Shown here: one piece after another, positions 22,225 to 32,221 of the stretch
Layout of the letters: each line of letters starts with the position of its first letter
Numbering within the stretch: position 1 is the first letter of the stretch
Source of the DNA: Prorocentrum cordatum
Taxonomy: Eukaryota; Sar; Dinophyceae; Prorocentrales; Prorocentraceae
Assembly: GCA_963575745.1 (NCBI GenBank)
Contig: CAUYUJ010005625.1
Coordinates: forward strand, 428,146 to 492,145
DNA length: 64,000 bases
Reading direction: 5' to 3'
Position numbers and translations under genes: made by a program
The notes under the pieces: generated by a model
The model's database searches: none
Seen by the model: only the letters and a program-made list of their open reading frames with translations
What the model was told of the DNA's origin: nothing

Positions 22225-22560
22225 GCCCATGCCAAGAGACACCCGGCTTGCCTCCAGGGTGCCCTGGGTTTTCTTGGGTTCCAATATTTTTTCTATGAAA
22301 AGTGTGACGTTCCCACCCCAAAAATCACTGGACGTCCTCGGGTCTCAGGGTTGGATTAAGTCGGGCCTGTCCCTCTACAGGAAGAATATTCAAACATAGG
22401 AATAACATAGTCTGGGGACGATGTTTTGACTATTTTTGAGAATGCCTGGAGCATGTTTGTAGTATTTTTGTTTTTTCGTCCAAAACCCGCCTGTAGGGGG
22501 ACATGCCCGACCCAAGGGTTGGGTTTCTTGTGGAAGGCTTCTTGTGGACTAGCCTCCACT
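22225..22560 (+). repeat. Family F repeat, copy 1, interrupted by a family A element
   Basis: GCCTCCAGGGTGCCCTGGGT, GTGACGTTCCCACCCC, GGTCTCAGGGTTGG and GGGTTTCTTGTGGAAGG occur in order, as at 30395 and 54145. The family A insertion (22356-22515) splits it where the other two copies are continuous. Confidence 0.7.
22356..22515. mobile_element. Family A element, copy 5
   Basis: 160 bp with TTAAGTCGGGCCTGTCCC at the left and ACATGCCCGACCCAA at the right. Flanks GGGTTGGA (22348-22355) and GGGTTGGG (22516-22523) match at 7 of 8 bases. The uninterrupted target is visible in the family F copies. Confidence 0.85.
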
Positions 22561-22649
22561 GTATGTGGCCGAGGCTCCTCGTGGCCAAAAAGGGCCATTC
22601 GTTCCTTATGCAGCGTTTCGTGTGGGGGCGCGACGGCTGGAGTGCAGGG

Positions 22650-22892
22650 GGGCAGGAGGAGGAGGAGGAGGAGGAGGAGGAGGAGGAGGAGGAGGAGGAG
22701 GAGGAGGAGGTGTTGGAGGAGGAGGTGGTGGAGGAGGGGGAGGAGGATGAGGAGGAGGAGGAGGAGGAGGTGGTGGTGGTGGTGGTGGAGGACGAGGACG
22801 AGGCGGAGGACGAGGTGGAGGAGGAGGAAGTAGAGGAGGCGGAGGAGGAGGAGGAGGAGGAGGAGGAGGAGGAGGAGGAGGAGGAGGAGGAC
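22650..22892 (+). repeat. GGA microsatellite with GGT interruptions
   Basis: Long GGA run with GGTGGTGGT and GACGAGGACGAGG patches. No family B borders. Confidence 0.9.
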
Positions 22893-23396
22893 AGGGCGCG
22901 GTGGCGCCCGAGGCCAATGGTGGAGGCCTGTGTTGACCAGCTCGGGCTCCCGCCCTCCTCTTCTCCCTCCTGCTCCCCCCCTCCGTTCCCTCCCGTTTCC
23001 TCCCCGTTCCTCCTCCCCCGTGCCCCTCGTCCCCCTTCCCCCGCTCCTCCTCTCCACCCTGCTCCTCCCCCCCAGTTCCCTGCTCCCCCCCTTCTCCATC
23101 CTCCGAGGCCATGGTGGAGCTGCCTCCGTCCCTCCTGCCTCCTCCTCCGCCCTCCGAGGCCACGGTGAAGGCCACTCCTGCCCAGACGTCGGGCGCTCCA
23201 TTTTTTTTTCGAGGCACGGCGCTCCGACATTTCGAGGCGCGGGCCCCCGACCTCTCGACCATTGACCCAGGTCCGGTTTGACATGCCGAGTCGTGTCAGG
23301 GCGGTCCTGGGGCCCAGGACCTGTTCCCAGAGGCCGAGAACGGGAGAAACCCGGCCGTCCCCAGTTCTTCGAGACGCCGCATGTTTGGGCCTATCT
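22893..23396. other. Pyrimidine-rich sequence with CCTCCGAGGCCA repeats
   Basis: CCTCCGAGGCCATGGTGGA or a variant occurs at about 23099, 23153 and 23579. These are probably short dispersed repeats. No gene. Confidence 0.45.
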
Positions 23397-23557
23397 TCAA
23401 ATTGGGCCTGTCCCTCTACTGCATTAAGATTCAAAAGCAGTCAAAAAACAGTATGCGGCAATTTTGTGTTTTCATTTTTTTTGGAGTAGTTTTGGAGTGT
23501 ACAGTGTTTTCAATTTTTCGTCCACACTCCCCCTCTAGGGGGACATGCCCGACCTAA
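23397..23557. mobile_element. Family A element, copy 6
   Basis: 161 bp with TTGGGCCTGTCCCTCTAC at the left and GGGGGACATGCCCGACCTAA at the right. Flanks GCCTATCT and CCCTATCC match at 6 of 8 bases. Confidence 0.8.
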
Positions 23558-24363
23558 CCCTATCCTGTTCCCTCCTCCGTCCTCCGAGGCCATGGTGGAG
23601 GCCTGGGTGGACTCGTTCGACTTCAACATGCCCCAGTCCACGATGGACACCTGGATCAAGGGGCTCTCCGAGGCGCGCAGTCGCCCTTCTGGGGACGGCC
23701 TCCTCTCCCAGGATGGAGGTGGGGAGGAGGGATCGAGAGGCCGGGGGGGGGGACTTCGAGGAGTAATATCCGCAATCGAAGGCGTAATGGCGGCAAGGCG
23801 GAGAAAGGTGTGCATGCGGAGAGCACCGAGAAGGCGGAAGGTAATGCTACTGCAACTGTGGGCGACACGAATCGCACCAACGTAACGACTACAAGCAGCA
23901 ATGGAACAACCGTCACGCACACTTGCACGCTAGAAGAACTGCCGTCGTAGCAATACCTTAAACTGCATCTAAACAATAATAGTACGATTGATATTAAGTG
24001 TAGTCAGAATACAGGGCCGTTTTTAATACATGCTCCGCGTGCGGATCATGTATAAACCATGCAGGGATTTAGTGTTAACAACAACGATGAGTTCATGTAT
24101 AACTTCGTTCATAACCTGATCATGTACAAACAAATCCAATACTTTTAAACATCCTATGTGTTAAAAACTGCCCTGTAGGTCTGTGCGGGCCGCTTGGAGC
24201 CGCGCCGGACCCGCCGAGGAGCGCGCCCAGGGCTGGAGGGGGGGGGGCCCTCGCCCTCGTCGCGCCGCGAGCGAGAAGCGCGCCGCCACTCGGGAGGCCG
24301 AGGCGCCAGCGCTCCGGGGGCCTGGCCGGGAGTTCTCGTTTTCCTCCGATCCTCGGGGGCGTC
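23558..24363. other. Unassigned sequence, AT-richer in the middle
   Basis: The part from 23940 to 24170 is AT-richer than its neighbours. No gene or repeat recognised. Confidence 0.35.
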
Positions 24364-24371
24364 CGGGAGGA

Positions 24372-24402
<31 letters not shown>

Positions 24403-24645
24403 GAGGAGGAGGAGGTGGAAGAGGAAGAGGAGGAGAGGAGGAGGAGAGGGAGAGGAGGAGGAGGAGGGAGGAGGTGGAGGAGCATGGGAGGAAAGGAGGA
24501 GGAGGGAGGAGGAGGAGGAGGAGAGAAGGAGAACGAGGAACGAGGAGGAGGAGGAGGAGGAGGGGGGAGGAGGGAGGAGGGGAGGAGGAGGAGAGAGGAG
24601 GAGGAGGAGGAGGAGGAGGAGGAGGAGGAGGAGGAGGAGGAGGCC
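24364..24645 (+). repeat. GGA/GAG microsatellite
   Basis: Purine-only on the plus strand for most of 280 bases. Low-complexity frames on both strands. Confidence 0.9.
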
Positions 24646-24649
24646 CCCC

Positions 24650-24795
24650 AGTCGCCCATCCCTCGCCGATGGGGGCTCGGGGGCCCCAGCATGCCTGGAG
24701 GAGCGCGGGGGCATTCCCATCGGGGGCCTTTATCTCGCCGATCCATCGGCGATGCATCGCCGATGCCAAGTCACTGTTCGACGCCAGGTCACTGC
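24650..24795 (+). repeat. Family D repeat, copy 2
   Basis: AGTCGCCCATCCCTCGCC, CATCGGGGGCC and GATCCATCGGCGATGCATCG occur in the same order as in the copies at 8521 and 51022. Confidence 0.6.
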
Positions 24796-24925
24796 TCCGC
24801 CCCGCCCCCCAGGAGAAGTTCTTCCCTTTTCGGCTCACATCAGGGCGGCTGCAAGCTCGGGGGCGTGCCAGAAGGGGATGATGATTGGGGCAGGATATCG
24901 GGGTGGGGACCATGAGACTCTCCAT

Positions 24926-25080
24926 GGATTTCATGGCCCCTTCTTCTTGCTTCCGTGCGTCCCCTGGCCCCCCCCCCCCCGCCCCCCTGGGCCGCGCACT
25001 TGCCTCGGGCTATGACCTGCGAGCCCCCCTCTTTGGACGCACCCCTCCTGGACGCCCCCCTCCTGGACGCCCTTGAGCGC
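24926..25080 (+). repeat. Family G direct repeat, copy 1
   Basis: ATTTCATGGCCCCTTCTTCT, a C-rich run, GGGCCGCGCAC and GGACGCACCCCTCCTGGACG match the second copy at 26674 with moderate divergence. Confidence 0.65.
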
Positions 25081-25711
25081 CTGCGCCGGGTGGCTGGGCG
25101 CCGCAGATGCTTATTCTGGGGGCCCTGGGGTCCACCTATAGCAGATCCTCACCCTCCTGATTTTACTTCTCGTCATCCTCGCTCTCCTGGCCCTCCTCCT
25201 CCACATCCTCACCCTCCTGCTCCACGCTCGCCTGATCCTCACCCGCGTGACCTACACTCTCCTGATGACCAAAGTGTGGATGCAGCGTTCCACCCAGTTC
25301 GACTCGAGTGTTCGACTCGGTTCGACGGACGTCTGACGCAGCACCGGCGCACGAGCGGAGCGAGAGGCTCTAGGGCAGGGCCCTCCGGAGCGAGCATCTG
25401 AGGCGCCAGCTCTCCCGTCCGCGAGAGCTGGCGCCCACCCCCTCAACTCGGAGCTTGCCCCCCGCGCAGCCTCCGCGAGCCTCGGGGGCCCCCCAACGGT
25501 GCGGTGGCCACTCCGTGTGGTGAGTCTGTCCAGGCCTCTCAAGTTGGGGGAATGGGGAGCGACACCAACACCACCAGGGGGCCACCTCCAGCGAGGAGGT
25601 CCACGATGCCTCTCCGAGCTGAGGATGGGGGATGTCTCGAGCGAGAGGGGGGACCACAGCACCAGGTGGCGTTGGTGGCGGTTCTCTATATTCCTACTCA
25701 AATTTGGGTCC
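25081..25711. other. Unassigned sequence with CTCCTG-rich patch
   Basis: At 25141-25260 degenerate CTCACCCTCCTG words make a hydrophobic frame that I regard as compositional. The remainder has no recognised feature. Confidence 0.4.
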
Positions 25712-25880
25712 GAGCAGACGGGGTCCGATGGTCGCGCCGCATCGCCGATGCATCGGCGGTGCATCGGCGACGTAGGTGCGGAGGACATTAGGCTCCAAGT
25801 CGAGCCGCATCCTCGATGCATCGGCGATGCGGCGCGGTCCTCCGGCCCCACCTGCTCGGACCCATGCTGGGAGGCCTCCA
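25712..25880. mobile_element. Family C element, diverged copy
   Basis: Inverted arms GGTCGCGCCGCATCGCCGAT and its near-complement surround GATGCATCGG words. It ends GGGAGGCCTCC like other copies. Confidence 0.7.
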
Positions 25881-26332
25881 GTCAGTGGGGATTCGGGGTG
25901 AGTGTCGTTCTCCGAGGACGTCTCGGGCGACCGGCCGTCCCAGGTTCCAAAGCCGTGCGGTGAGGCAGTGTGCGGCGACGAACGGTGCGGAATGTCGGGG
26001 GCACTATACTCAGGAGGGGAAAAAACACACAGACACAAGTAATCGTCGATTCCACAGAAAGTATGGGAAGATGTGGGAAGTGGGGGGGGGGGAGACGAGA
26101 TCCCAGAGAATATGGGGAAATATGGGGAATCCTGTTTTTTGTGTCTGCTTATTGGTGTGTCCCAGGGCCCCTCCGTGCACAGTCTTGCAGCTCGAGCTAG
26201 GGGCGTCGAGCCCTGAGGCCTGGGCGTCGCAGTTTTCTCGCGCCGGGCGTTCGCGCCCGCACTCTCGGGCCCCAGGGTCGTGGGGCAGGTCGATGCGGCT
26301 CGAGAAGTGCCAGCAGGCGGCTGCAGGAAGTT
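25881..26332. other. Unassigned sequence
   Basis: Nothing recognised. It ends at the target duplication of family A copy 7. Confidence 0.35.
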
Positions 26333-26512
26333 TTAGGTCGGGCCTGTCCCCCTACAAGGGGATCTTCGACGAAAAACAAACAATACCCCAAAAATGCCGA
26401 AAACAGTCTGGGGACTATTTTTTGGGCATTTTTTTGCCCGTTTGGAATATTTTTGGGGGTATTCTTATTTTTTCGTCGAAGATCCCCTGTATGGGGGACA
26501 CGCCCGACATAA
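26333..26512. mobile_element. Family A element, copy 7, with perfect 8-bp target duplication
   Basis: 180 bp, TTAGGTCGGGCCTGTCCCCC at the left, GGGGGACACGCCCGACATAA at the right. AGGAAGTT flanks it exactly (26325-26332, 26513-26520). The interior is a long imperfect palindrome: ATCTTCGACGAAAAA near the left and TTTTTTCGTCGAAGATC near the right. Confidence 0.92.
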
Positions 26513-26520
26513 AGGAAGTT

Positions 26521-26673
26521 GGGGGCCTGCGGCTTCGGTCATGGTCTCTCACGGCGATGCCCGTTCCGCGTCGTCGTGGGATCTCATGGAGGAGGGGGGT
26601 GAGGGTCGGGGGCGGAAAAGAGTGGGGTAATGACTAGGGGGGGGTGGATATCATGGTGGGGGGCATGATATTT
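26521..26673. other. Unassigned sequence
   Basis: Short G-rich spacer before the second family G copy. Confidence 0.3.
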
Positions 26674-26800
26674 CCTCAGATTTCATGGCGCCTCTTCTTA
26701 TTTCATTACGTCCCTGGCCCCCCCGCTGGGCCGCGCACATGCCGCCGGTCATGATTTGCACCCCCCCTCTTGGACACCCCCCTCTTGGCCGCCCCCGAGG
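26674..26800 (+). repeat. Family G direct repeat, copy 2
   Basis: AGATTTCATGGCGCCTCTTC, GTCCCTGGCCCCCCC, GGGCCGCGCACATG and GGACACCCCCCTCTTGG correspond to 24926-25080, about 1.75 kb upstream. Confidence 0.65.
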
Positions 26801-27324
26801 TGGGGGCTCTTGGGGTGAATATCATGGCCCGTGCCATTCGCGTCTCACCGCTCACGTGCCTCGGGCCACGATGTACTAACCGCCCTCTGCCAGGCCTCCC
26901 TGTCGGGCGCACCCGATCATTTAGGATGCAACCCATGGGATGTTCGTTTTCGCATCGGCGGCGCTGGTGCATCCGAGGCCGGAAGCCGACCAAAATCCGG
27001 CCTCGTCCGGCTGAATTCCGCTTAATCAGACCAGATTTGGGGCTAATCGGGGCTGATCTGCATCAGTGGCCCCTCAGTCAGGCTTGATGCACCTTACCCG
27101 TTCTCACGAAGACCTTTCATGAGTTGCTTCCTGGGGATCCGGGCGCAGGGATCGCCCAGCGGATGGCCCCCCTCCAGGGGCTGCAGCGCCCGGCTGTGAA
27201 GGTCCAGCGGCGTGTCGCGCCCTGCGCGCCGCGGAGATGCCGAGACAAAGCGTGCGCCTCGGACGCCCGCGGCCGAGAGCTCAGGCGAGGAAGCGGTACC
27301 GATGCCCAGTGGGGAGGACTATTC
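26801..27324. other. Unassigned sequence
   Basis: No gene or repeat recognised. Confidence 0.35.
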
Positions 27325-27358
27325 GTATACACGCATATATATATATATATATATATGA

Positions 27359-27390
<32 letters not shown>

Positions 27391-27455
27391 ATATATATAA
27401 CGGATGTAGATAAGTGTATATGTACGTATGCTTGTATGTATGTATATACACATGT
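27325..27455. repeat. TA/TATG microsatellite
   Basis: TATATATA runs pass into TATGTATG and similar words. Confidence 0.9.
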
Positions 27456-27480
27456 ATATGAAACCCTCTGGGTCACAACG

Positions 27481-27660
27481 CAAGTTATGCCCCCTCCCCC
27501 CTCCCCTGCCCCCCCCCTCCCCCCCATGACGTAACGCTCCGCCATTCAGTGCGTCCCCAGGACTGCCGCAGTGCGTCCGGCACCACAGTTGGGGGGGGCG
27601 TTACGTTATGGCCCCCGTCCCCCCACCCCTTCCCCTGCCATAACGACCGTTATCGCCGCG
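27481..27660 (-). mobile_element. Family H element, minus orientation
   Basis: Read on the minus strand it gives GCGGCGATAACG, CATAACGTAACGCCCCCCC, GACGCACTGCGGCAG and GGGGACGCACTG, in the same order as 59857-60025 on the plus strand. The GTAACGCC and GGCGTTAC pieces are inverted, so it is MITE-like. Confidence 0.7.
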
Positions 27661-28220
27661 AATTAAACAATGCGCTCGAGGGCGGCGAGCCCTCTCAGAA
27701 GGCTCAGAAGGCCTCCCGCCGTCTGAGAAGCTCTCCGATTACCCTCCGAAGATGCAGGCGGCTCCACAGAAGGCCAGAGGGCTTCTGAGAAGCCCCGCCG
27801 CCTGCTGAGAAGGGCTGCCCCTCTCACTTCCCCCCTGGGCTCGCCGCTGATCGTCGCCACGGCTGGATTCGCCTCGGAGCGCTGATCAGAACGTGCCCCT
27901 GGAGAGCTCTCGGGAGCACCTGTGCCGGTACCGTCTTGTCCCACCAGGAGCTCGCTAGCGCAAGACCCTCCTCCCAGCCTTCCTAGGCAGCGCCTCCGTC
28001 GTCGCCCTCGGCGTCGCCACCAGCGCGCCTGAGGAGGGGGTCTGTCGCCGACGGTGGTCTGCTGTCCGCGGTGCCCCATTTTAGAGAGCTTCGAGACGGC
28101 CTGCTGCCCTCCCACCTATCGGCCTCTGGGGGTCCGGTTTCTCTGGCCCCGGGGCTCCGGGCACCGCTTCGAGTGCAGCAAACAAAAACGTATCTGCAGT
28201 CAAGCGCTGCAGTGGCAACG
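27661..28220. other. Unassigned sequence with AGAAGGC cluster
   Basis: GAGAAG/CTTCTGAGAAG words cluster at 27690-27810, as at 20.4, 52.2 and 55.1 kb. Otherwise nothing recognised. Confidence 0.4.
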
Positions 28221-28859
28221 ATGCTCGGCTGTTTCTCATGTGCGGTGGGGCCGAGCACCGTCGCTATTGCCGCGTACTTGTTGTGTGCTTCTTTGATTTT
28301 GCAAATGCAGCCCTGGCAACGGTATGGTGGCAGCGTGTATGATCGGCCGCCCTCTGCGGACATCCCCTCCTGCCCAGACCTCCCAAGCTGTGCTTCATTC
28401 GGCGCGCGGCCTTTTGTTCTGCTATCTGAGCATTATTACCCTTCCTTCTCTTATTGGTACGTTTCTTATCCGACTTCGGGCTCTGCGGGCGCTCCTGGGC
28501 CCTGGGGCTATAGAAATCAATCCGGTGCAGAAGAGCCGCTCCCAGAAGAGGCCTCGAGAGGTCCGTGGCTCACGTATTGGAAACACCACGTCGGAGTTCT
28601 GAGTATGCTCCCCTCTCCCCGTATTCCACACCGCTGCCTTTCCTTCCATCCATCCCTTCATCCCTTCACTCCTGTTCCTCTCTCCCTCTCAGGAGGGCTC
28701 CCCTTGGCTTTCTGCACCCCTCGGGAGGGGGACCATGTTTATGTGATTCAAATGTGGCTGTCATCCAGACTGTTGGCTTGGACTCTCACCTTGCTGCTGC
28801 CTTTCAGACCGAGAACTGGTTCGGCAGCCTGGGCTGGAAGAGCAACTACGGCCAGCTGA
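28221..28859 (+). CDS. Unrecognised ORF with a membrane-like N terminus (doubtful)
   Basis: The 212-codon frame starts at ATG 28221, within a longer frame that opens with GTG at 28071. Residues 1-30 form a hydrophobic stretch (FSCAVGPSTVAIAAYLLCAS). The rest is proline- and serine-rich, with no domain I can name. A different frame at 28324-28602 also looks protein-like (LLFCYLSIITLPSLIGTFLI), so either both are chance or a decayed gene lies here. No splice or leader evidence supports expression. Confidence 0.2.
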   Translation: MLGCFSCAVGPSTVAIAAYLLCASLILQMQPWQRYGGSVYDRPPSADIPSCPDLPSCASFGARPFVLLSEHYYPSFSYWYVSYPTSGSAGAPGPWGYRNQSGAEEPLPEEASRGPWLTYWKHHVGVLSMLPSPRIPHRCLSFHPSLHPFTPVPLSLSGGLPLAFCTPREGDHVYVIQMWLSSRLLAWTLTLLLPFRPRTGSAAWAGRATTAS

Positions 28860-28905
28860 AGAAGCTGAAGGCCCCTTCAGCCACCGCCCTCCTGCTATCA
28901 GCACA
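28808..28905 (+). other. Possible exon after a pyrimidine-rich splice acceptor
   Basis: CACCTTGCTGCTGCCTTTCAG ends in a textbook acceptor. The next bases read TENWFGSLGWKSNYGQLKK LKAPSATALLLS with no stop. The donor is not obvious. If real, it belongs to a gene whose other exons I cannot place. Confidence 0.3.
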
Positions 28906-29029
28906 GAGTGGCCTCACGAATGCCTTCAGCAATGCTGCAACGATTGCTTTTACGCAAGAGGCTTGCGCCATTCCGCCGGCCCCTCAGAGGAGGCCTCTTG
29001 TGAGCGTCCTGGGAGCTGTTTGTGGGCAT

Positions 29030-29890
29030 TGCAGGGCCACCTGGAGACAGTTTTGAAGGGTCTTGGGGCCTGTCTTGGGGCCCGTTTGGGGGTCTCGTGG
29101 GGGCCTCTTGGGGCTTCTTTGGGGGCTTCTTTGGGGGCTTCTCTTGCGCCGCTTGGGGGCTCCTTGGTGCCCTTGGGGGGCATCTTTGGGGCCTCCCGTT
29201 CTCCCTCTTTGCCTCTCTTGGGGCCCTGCTGGGGCGATCTTTGGCCGTCTTGGGGCCCTCTTTGGGCTGTCTTGGGACCCTCTTGGGACGTCCTGGAGCT
29301 CTCGTGGGGGTCTCTAGGCGCTTGGGCAGTTTTGGGACGGTCCATTGGGCCTCTTGGGCCGTCTTCGAGCGTCGGAGAACAGAGACGGCGAGACCGCCCA
29401 CGTCCTTCAAACACCTGAGGAAAACAATGGATTTTTGCCTGTCGGGGCCCTCTTGTCCTGGGGCGACTCGAAGGCGTCTTGGGGCGTCTTGGAGCCATCC
29501 TAAGCGTCTTGGGCCAATCGTTCAGCGATTCGGGGCGGTCCTGGAACGTCTTCTTGGGCCGTCTGTAGGCCCTCTTGGGCCGTCTTGGGCGCCTCTTGGG
29601 CCGTCTCGGGGCGCCCTCAGGCCGTCTTGGGGCCCTCTTGGAGGCCTTTTGGGGGACCTCTTTGGCCGTCTTGGAGCGTCGGAAAGCAGACAAGGCGAGA
29701 ACGCCCACATCCTTCAAACGCCCCAGACAAACGATTTGTGCCTCTCGGGGCCCTCTTGGGAAGGCGCTTGCGGCGCCTCGAAGGCGTCTTGGGGCGTCTT
29801 GGGGCCATCATAAGTGTCTGGGGCCAATCGTTCCGCGATTCGGGACGGTCTTGGAACGTCTTTGAGGCCACGGAAGGCAGATTTGGAAGC
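29030..29890 (+). repeat. TTGGGGCC-rich degenerate array 2 with about 310-bp tandem unit
   Basis: As well as short CTCTTGGGGCC-like words, a longer unit is duplicated. The GAGCGTCGGA motif occurs at about 29368 and 29675, and GGGCCAATCGTTC at about 29511 and 29821 (offsets 307-310). Each unit includes ACGGCGAGA/AAGGCGAGA, CCTTCAAAC and CGAAGGCGTCTTGGGGCGTC. Confidence 0.75.
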
Positions 29891-30394
29891 TCCAGGGTCT
29901 TCGGGAGTGCGCCGGCGAGCTCGGATACCCCCCCCCCTCAAATTAGATTTTGGACCCTGGGGGAGGGGGGGGGGGAAGGAGAGGGGGACAGCCAATCATC
30001 TCACACGCCGTGTCCCCCCCGGCAAGCGGGGGTCGGCGGACATCCGTGTGCAGCAAAGGTGCTGAAGCACAGTCGCAAGATGGTTGCATGCTGCAGCCTC
30101 CATGCCCCAACAAAAAGCCTGATCAACGTGGGCCTAGTGGAGCTGTCGCAGCGGTTCGCTCGATAGCCTCACTGCGAAGCAGCAGTCTGCACTGCACAGG
30201 TGCAGAGTCTGTCTTTGCCCTCTCCGTCGGCTCGTGCTCAGGAGCCACGAGCCGCCAGCTCACGATGGCCTCATCCCTCTCAAGGCCCCGCGTCGGCCTT
30301 TGAAACTTCACCGGTGGCGCGCTTAGTGGGAAGACAGGGGGGGCGGGCCTTCTCAGAAGGCGGCGGGGCTTCGGAGGAGGCTTACAGTGGGGGC
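29891..30394. other. Unassigned sequence
   Basis: A homopolymeric C/G region (29920-29985) is followed by mixed DNA. No gene supported. Confidence 0.35.
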
Positions 30395-30680
30395 CCCTGC
30401 CAAGAGACGCCCTGCTGGCCTCCAGGGTGTCCTGGGTTTCTTGGGCTTCGATGGTTTCGCATATGGGGAGCGTGACGTGCCCACGCCAAAAATAGAGGGA
30501 CGCCCCAGGGCTTCTGTCGGGGGGTTGGGCTTCTTGTGGACGCCAACAAATAGGGGTTGTTCTTCTTGTGGAAGGTTTCTTGTGGAAGGTTTCTTGGGAC
30601 GCCAAGAATAGGGGTTGGGCTTCTTGTGGAAGGTTTCCTGTGGACTGGCCGCCGCTGCACAGAGGCTCCTCCGAAGGCCA
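30395..30680 (+). repeat. Family F repeat, copy 2, with extended 3' part
   Basis: GGCCTCCAGGGTGTCCTGGG, GCGTGACGTGCCCACGCC and GGGGGTTGGGCTTCTTGTGG follow the family order. Downstream, GGTTTCTTGTGGAAGG-type words repeat three times and continue into GGACTGGCC, as in the copy at 22.5 kb. Confidence 0.7.
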
Positions 30681-30882
30681 GAGGCCTTCCCGTCCTTCTG
30701 CGCGGGCCCGCCCCCTCCGCCCTTTCCCCGGGGCGCGCCGCGGAGCCCCTGCCTCTCGGGGCAGCCACGCCTGGCTGCCGCCTCTGCCTTCGGCTTTGCG
30801 AGCCCCTCTGTTCTCACCGCTCGTGCTTGCATGGCAGCCGGAGGGTGCCTCGCAATCGGTCGCTGGTAGCTCTTGCACGGCG
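30681..30882. other. Unassigned GC-rich spacer
   Basis: Nothing recognised. Confidence 0.3.
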
Positions 30883-31116
30883 GTGATCGTTTTTCTATGC
30901 ATTGTTGTGCCGATCGGCGCGGGCCCTCGAGCCCCCCATCCCCCCGCCCCATGGAGTAGATGTTGGTTGCTTTTGGCGCCTGTTTCGAGCAGGTGGGGTC
31001 TCCCCCACAGGACGCACTGCTGCAAACAGTGGCATTAGACAGCGGTCTGGAGCCAGACCCCCCCCTCCCCTCCCTTTCCGCCCAATGTCGAAACGCCGAA
31101 TAAAAAGAACGCTCAC
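30883..31116 (+). mobile_element. Family E element, copy 2
   Basis: Starts GTGATCGTTTTTCTATGC and ends GCCGAATAAAAAGAACGCTC, an approximate inverted complement. Internal GGCGCGGGCCCTCG, GGCGCCTGTTTCGAGCAGG and GGTCTGGAGCCAGACC match copies 1 and 3. 234 bp. Confidence 0.8.
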
Positions 31117-31469
31117 CGGTGGCCTCAGCGCTCCTTTGTAGCTGAACAGTGGCCTTCGGCCAATCCCGCCACCGCGCCTGGGTCGTGGGTCAGGGTCTCA
31201 GGGCTACGGGGGACAGCGGCGAAGTATCCGAATCAGTGTTCCTGACCTATGGGTCTGTTTTTGTACCAGAAGTAATAGCTGGGAGCACTCTTGTGACAGC
31301 ATGGCTGTGGACTGAAAGGGGCGTATGTCCGGTTCAGATCATGTGTGCGCTGGTGCAGGCCGATAACTGTATTGGCTCAGAGTGAGCATACGTGCAGCGG
31401 GCATTGGAGAAGCTTCACGGCCGGTTCTGCCGACCTTGAAAGAGGAATTGGAGAAAAGCCCCAAGAAGG
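31117..31469. other. Unassigned sequence
   Basis: No gene or repeat recognised. Confidence 0.35.
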
Positions 31470-32000
31470 TCGCGGGCTCATCAAGTTTCGTTGGGGAGGT
31501 CTCCTGAAAGGCCTGTTAGATGTAGTTCTGAGGTCTCTTGGAGCCTTGTGGGAGCGTGGACTCCAGAGGGGGCCTCCTGGCGGTCTTGGAGGCTATCTTC
31601 AGAGGAATGGCTCGAAATTAGAGTTCGGGTTCCCCTCTGGAGCCCCTCCGGGGGCCTCTTGGGAGCATCCGGGGCCCTCTTGGGTGGCTTCTTGTGCGGT
31701 CTTTGGGTAATTTGGGCTGTTCGGGGGTCCTCTTCGGGGCCTCTTGGGGGCTGTTTTGATGCGGACTTGGGGGACCGTCTCGGGCGGTCGGGAGCTAGTG
31801 AGAGCGAGAAGGCGTACATTCTTCAACATCTGGAAGGAACCATAGATATGATTGCATTTGGGACCTCTCTTGGGGGTCCTCTTGGATCCCTCTTGGGGCG
31901 TCTTGGGGATTCCCTGGACCGTCTTGAGGCATCTGGGACCATGTTGGAGCGCTCTTGGACCGTTGCATGCCCCTCCTGGGCCATCTTGGACCTGAGCTGC
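31470..32000 (+). repeat. TTGGGGCC-rich degenerate array 3
   Basis: CTCTTGGGAGC, CTCTTGGGGGC and GTCTTGGGG words recur. The AAGGCGTACATTCTTCAAC piece near 31807 corresponds to the AAGGCGAGA...CCTTCAAAC piece of array 2. Confidence 0.7.
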
Positions 32001-32221
32001 CGAGGAAGGATCCAGCTTACTACAATACGACCCGACAGAGAAGGGGGGGGCCTTATTCTGACCCAGACCTCGCCCCCCCCCCTCGGGAATCCCCCCTATG
32101 ACCCCCCCCCGCCCGTGGCGGGGAAGGGATCAAAGGGAGGGGGCTTCCTTGCGAGTCCACGACGTCATCGATTGCGACCTGGCTCGATTCACCGCTGGTT
32201 GGCGAGCCTGGAGAGCCAACA
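32001..32221. other. Unassigned sequence
   Basis: C- and G-homopolymer patches around 32040-32130. No gene. Confidence 0.3.
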
